A stretch of DNA of 9,664 bases from Methyloceanibacter sp. (GTDB lineage: Bacteria; Pseudomonadota; Alphaproteobacteria; Rhizobiales; Methyloligellaceae), in assembly GCA_022865725.1 (NCBI GenBank), contig JALHTP010000285.1, forward strand, positions 1 through 9,664, written 5' to 3'. Positions 7,204 to 9,664 of this stretch are shown one piece after another. The notes beneath the pieces are model-generated. The model saw nothing but the letters and a program-made list of their open reading frames with translations, did no database searches and was not told the origin of the DNA. The translations under genes were made by a program, and so were the position numbers. How positions within the stretch are numbered: position 1 is the stretch's first letter; each line of letters begins with the position of its first letter.

Positions 7204-7635
7204 ATGGCCTATTGGCTGCTCAAATCGGAGGCCGAGACCTGGTCCTGGGATCAGCAGAAGAAGGCCGGCGCCAAAGGCGCGGAGTGGACGGGCGTGCGCA
7301 ACTATCAGGCGCGCAACAACATGCGCGCGATGAGACAAGGCGATTTCGGCTTCTTCTACCTTTCCGGCGCGGACAGATGCGTCGTCGGCATCGTCAGGAT
7401 AGTGAAGGAGGCGCACCCCGACTCGACCGACGACACCGGCCAGTGGGACTGCGTCGACGTGGCGGCGGTCGCGGATCTGCCTAAGCCCGTCACGCTTGCC
7501 GACGTCAAGGCCAATCCGAAGCTCAAGGACATGGTGCTGGTCAGGAATTCGCGCCTGTCGGTGCAGCCGGTTTCGGCGCAGGAATGGAGTATCATCTGCA
7601 AGCTTGGCGGCCTCGCCAAGCCGCCGCAGGCTTGA
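7204..7635 (+). CDS. EVE-domain protein (THYN1-like, probable modified-nucleotide or RNA binder)
   Basis: The 143 residues make up a single EVE domain, a PUA/ASCH/YTH-related beta-barrel fold. Diagnostic stretches are AYWLLKSEAETWSWDQ (2-17), WTGVRNYQARNNMRAM (28-43), GDFGFFYLS (46-54), VGIVRIVKEAHPDST (61-75) and VLVRNSRLSVQPVSAQEW (111-128). These match the bacterial homologues of human thymocyte nuclear protein 1. Related folds bind modified bases in DNA or RNA, so recognition of a modified nucleotide is likely, but the ligand is not known. Many family members read FYHS where this one has FYLS (L53). The start is the only suitable ATG before the hallmark motif. It has no strong ribosome binding site and is 22 bases after the YciI stop, which suits operon expression. 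Its presence in a run headed by tRNA-modifying tsaD is suggestive only. Confidence 0.92.
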   Translation: MAYWLLKSEAETWSWDQQKKAGAKGAEWTGVRNYQARNNMRAMRQGDFGFFYLSGADRCVVGIVRIVKEAHPDSTDDTGQWDCVDVAAVADLPKPVTLADVKANPKLKDMVLVRNSRLSVQPVSAQEWSIICKLGGLAKPPQA

Positions 7636-7641
7636 GGGAAG

Positions 7642-7648
7642 AGGGGGG
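7642..7648 (+). promoter_or_regulatory. Ribosome binding site that sets the DUF1761 start
   Basis: The purine-rich AGGGGGG at 7642-7648 ends 7 bases before the ATG at 7656. It supports that internal ATG over the in-frame ATG at 7584, which lies inside the EVE gene. Confidence 0.7.
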
Positions 7649-7655
7649 AAACGAC

Positions 7656-8060
7656 ATGCAGAGCTCCGTCAATTATCTCGCCGTCGTTGTGGCCGCCGTC
7701 GCGGGCTTTCTCCTGGGATGGGGTTGGTACACAGTCTTCGGCAAGGTCTGGATGGCGGGCCTCGGCAAGAAGAAGGAGGAGTGCGATGGGTCGATGCCGG
7801 TGCGGCCGCTGATCATCGCCGGGATCGCCTGCCTGGCGATGGCCTATATGCTCGCCGGGTTGATGGGCCATCTGAGCGACGTGACCATTCGCGGCGGGAT
7901 CATCAGCGCGATCTTCGTGTGGCTGGGCTTCGTGTTGACGACCACGGCCACCAATCAGGCCTTCGAGGGCATGAAGCCCGTGGTGACGGCGATCGACGTT
8001 GGGCATTGGCTTGCCGTGCTCGTCGTGATGGGAGCCATCATCGGGGCTTTCGGCGTCTAG
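7656..8060 (+). CDS. DUF1761 family four-helix membrane protein
   Basis: The protein has 134 residues with four predicted membrane helices at about 7-29, 50-71, 78-99 and 111-133. The first helix carries GFLLGWGWYTVFGKVWMAGLG (17-37), the glycine- and tryptophan-rich stretch seen near the start of DUF1761 proteins, and the last contains the GHWLAVLVVMGAIIGAF region. It should lie in the inner membrane with short loops; the only notable soluble loop is the charged GKKKEECDG (37-45). No function is known for the family and none can be read here. The frame extends back to 7584 inside the EVE gene, but the strong ribosome binding site and hydrophobic start favour 7656. It follows the EVE gene by 20 bases and precedes acs by 54 bases. 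Confidence 0.85.
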   Translation: MQSSVNYLAVVVAAVAGFLLGWGWYTVFGKVWMAGLGKKKEECDGSMPVRPLIIAGIACLAMAYMLAGLMGHLSDVTIRGGIISAIFVWLGFVLTTTATNQAFEGMKPVVTAIDVGHWLAVLVVMGAIIGAFGV

Positions 8061-8087
8061 ACAGCAAGACGGTGGCGCCGGAATAAT
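8058..8087 (+). promoter_or_regulatory. Candidate sigma-70-type promoter for acs
   Basis: TAGACA (8058-8063, 5 of 6 bases of the -35 consensus) is followed after 18 bases by AATAAT (8082-8087, 5 of 6 of the -10 consensus). Transcription would begin near 8094 and give a leader of about 20 bases carrying the acs ribosome binding site. The -35 box starts on the stop codon of the DUF1761 gene. The AT-rich -10 stands out in GC-rich surroundings, but no experiment supports it. Confidence 0.4.
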
Positions 8088-8114
8088 GGCGTTCGCGTAG
8101 GGAGGAGCGGGTCG

Positions 8115-9664
8115 ATGGCTGAGCATAAGAAGTACAAAATCGAGGCCGTGAAGGTCCCGAAGAAATGGAAGACCAGCGCCTTCATCGACAAGGATGAATA
8201 CGAGAAGCTCTACAAGAAGAGCGTCGAGAAGCCGGACAAGTTCTGGGGCAAAGAGGGCCAGCGCATCGACTGGATCAAGCCCTACACGCGCGTCAAGGAC
8301 ACCTCGTTCGACTATCCCGATGTCTCGATCAAATGGTTTGAGGACGGCACCCTCAACGTCTCGGCCAATTGCATCGATCGGCACCTGAAGAAGCGCGGCA
8401 AGCAGACGGCAATCATCTTCGAGCCCGACGACCCTGCGCAAGACGCCAAGCACATCACCTATCGCCAGCTGCACAAATCGGTCTGCCGCTTGGCCAATGT
8501 GCTGAAGGCCAACGGGGTGAAGCGCGGCGACCGGGTCACGATCTACCTGCCGATGATCCCGGAGGCGGTCTACGCCATGCTCGCCTGCGCGCGCATCGGC
8601 GCCATCCACTCCGTCGTGTTCGGCGGCTTCTCGCCCGATTCGCTGGCGGGCCGCATCGAGGATTGCAAGTCGCGATTCCTGATCACGGCCGACGAAGGGT
8701 TACGCGGCGGCCGCAAGGTCCCGCTCAAGGCCAACGCCGACGAAGCCCTCAAGAAGGTGAGCGGCGTCGAGAAGGTCCTCGTCGTCAAGCACACGGGCGC
8801 AGATGTGCCGTGGACCGCGGGCCGCGATCTCGCGCTCGATGCCGAGCTGGCCAAGGTCGGCGACGATTGCCCGCCCGAGGAGATGCATGCGGAAGATCCG
8901 CTGTTCATCCTCTACACCTCCGGCTCGACGGGAAAGCCCAAGGGCGTGCTGCACACCTCCGGCGGCTATCTCGTGTTCGCCGCGATGACGCATCAATACG
9001 TTTTCGACTATCACGACGGCGATATCTATTGGTGCACGGCGGATGTCGGCTGGGTGACGGGCCATTCTTATATCGTCTACGGGCCGCTCGCCAACGGCGC
9101 GACGACGCTGATCTTCGAAGGTGTCCCCAACTACCCGGACGCCTCGCGCTTCTGGCAAGTCGTCGACAAGCACAAGGTCAATATCTTCTACACCGCGCCC
9201 ACGGCGATCAGGGCGCTGATGGGTCTCGGCGACGACTATGTGACGCGCACCAAGCGGAAGTCGCTCAAGCTGCTCGGCACCGTGGGTGAGCCGATCAACC
9301 CCGAAGCGTGGGAGTGGTACTATCACGTCGTCGGAGAGGAACGCTGCCCCATTGTCGATACGTGGTGGCAGACCGAAACCGGCGGCATTCTCATCACCCC
9401 GCTTCCCGGCGCCACCAAGCTTAAGCCCGGCTCCGCGACCTTGCCATTTTTCGGCGTAGAGCCCGGCATCGTCGACAACGAGGGCAACCTCGTCGAAGGC
9501 GAGGCGTCGGGCAATCTGGTCATTCTCGATGCCTGGCCGGGGATGATGCGGAGCGTCTATGGCGACCATAAGCGCTTCGTCGACACCTATTTCTCGATTT
9601 ATAAGGGGAAGTTCTTCACCGGCGACGGATGCCGTCGCGACGAGGACGGCTATTACTGGATCAC
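8115..9664 (+). CDS. acs: Acetyl-CoA synthetase, AMP-forming (partial, C-terminus beyond right edge)
   Basis: Acs activates acetate to acetyl-AMP and then acetyl-CoA in the cytoplasm, feeding acetate into central metabolism. The frame is open from the ATG at 8115 to the window end, 516 codons out of about 650 expected. It lacks the C-terminal domain with the catalytic and acetylation-regulated lysine. Visible motifs are the ATP/AMP-binding loop TSGSTGKPKG (268-277), the aromatic-rich DIYWCTADVGWVTGHSYIVY block, GEPINPEAW, and WWQTETGG (417-424). The tryptophan in that last motif is the one known to restrict the acyl pocket to acetate. The adenylate-binding aspartate is D504 in FTGDG. The N-terminal ACAS_N region contains FWGKEGQRIDWIKPY. 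GGAGG at 8101-8105 sits 9 bases before the start. Acetate is strongly favoured over propionate as substrate. A separate promoter just upstream is plausible. Confidence 0.97.
   Translation, partial: MAEHKKYKIEAVKVPKKWKTSAFIDKDEYEKLYKKSVEKPDKFWGKEGQRIDWIKPYTRVKDTSFDYPDVSIKWFEDGTLNVSANCIDRHLKKRGKQTAIIFEPDDPAQDAKHITYRQLHKSVCRLANVLKANGVKRGDRVTIYLPMIPEAVYAMLACARIGAIHSVVFGGFSPDSLAGRIEDCKSRFLITADEGLRGGRKVPLKANADEALKKVSGVEKVLVVKHTGADVPWTAGRDLALDAELAKVGDDCPPEEMHAEDPLFILYTSGSTGKPKGVLHTSGGYLVFAAMTHQYVFDYHDGDIYWCTADVGWVTGHSYIVYGPLANGATTLIFEGVPNYPDASRFWQVVDKHKVNIFYTAPTAIRALMGLGDDYVTRTKRKSLKLLGTVGEPINPEAWEWYYHVVGEERCPIVDTWWQTETGGILITPLPGATKLKPGSATLPFFGVEPGIVDNEGNLVEGEASGNLVILDAWPGMMRSVYGDHKRFVDTYFSIYKGKFFTGDGCRRDEDGYYWI

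Noticed and set aside
8073..8092. Possible hairpin terminator between DUF1761 and acs
   Set aside because: The stem is only about 4-5 base pairs with a large loop and no following T run.
8086..8100. Four-codon mini open frame (ATG GCG TTC GCG TAG) just before acs
   Set aside because: It overlaps the candidate -10 box and would not be transcribed from that promoter; it is short enough to be chance.
7356..9569. Long minus-strand frames opposite EVE, DUF1761 and acs (7356-8609 and 8700-9569)
   Set aside because: acs, EVE and DUF1761 on the plus strand are supported by clear motifs or membrane patterns; the minus frames have none.

Overview
The window is GC-rich, gene-dense chromosomal DNA. It most likely comes from an alphaproteobacterium, probably of the Hyphomicrobiales (Rhizobiales) type. 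This rests on the gene order (hemC-hemD-mitofilin/Mic60-HemY facing tsaD-gpsA-YciI-EVE), the presence of an alphaproteobacterial mitofilin homologue, and strong G/C bias at third codon positions. I do not name a genus. I saw no tRNA, rRNA, CRISPR array, insertion sequence or phage gene.

Left half (1-4602), minus strand: a compact heme/tetrapyrrole and envelope operon, read from right to left. hemC (hydroxymethylbilane synthase) overlaps hemD (uroporphyrinogen-III synthase) by one base in a TGATG junction. After 36-39 bases comes a mitofilin/Mic60-family inner-membrane protein, and 5 bases after its stop comes a HemY-type TPR membrane protein that runs off the left edge. HemC and HemD perform consecutive steps (porphobilinogen to hydroxymethylbilane to uroporphyrinogen III). 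The other two are membrane-anchored proteins with probable scaffold roles.

Centre (4603-4683): a short divergent control region between hemC and tsaD. It holds a 6+1+6 inverted repeat at 4658-4670 directly against a TATAGA -10-like box, and a weak minus-strand promoter candidate.

Right half (4684-8060), plus strand: tsaD (tRNA t6A modification), gpsA (glycerol-3-phosphate dehydrogenase for phospholipid synthesis), a YciI-family small protein, an EVE-domain protein and a four-helix DUF1761 membrane protein. They are closely spaced and probably largely co-transcribed. At 8115 acs (AMP-forming acetyl-CoA synthetase) begins behind a strong ribosome binding site and a plausible promoter of its own; it runs off the right edge after 516 codons.

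Most of this is a conserved housekeeping neighbourhood, and I found no clear new system. The points most worth a second look are the Mic60/HemY pair inside a heme operon, the dyad in the hemC/tsaD divergent region, the YciI-EVE pair next to a tRNA-modification gene, and the candidate acs promoter built on the DUF1761 stop codon. Several gene starts were moved inward from the longest reading frame (hemC, gpsA, DUF1761) because of ribosome binding sites or family length.
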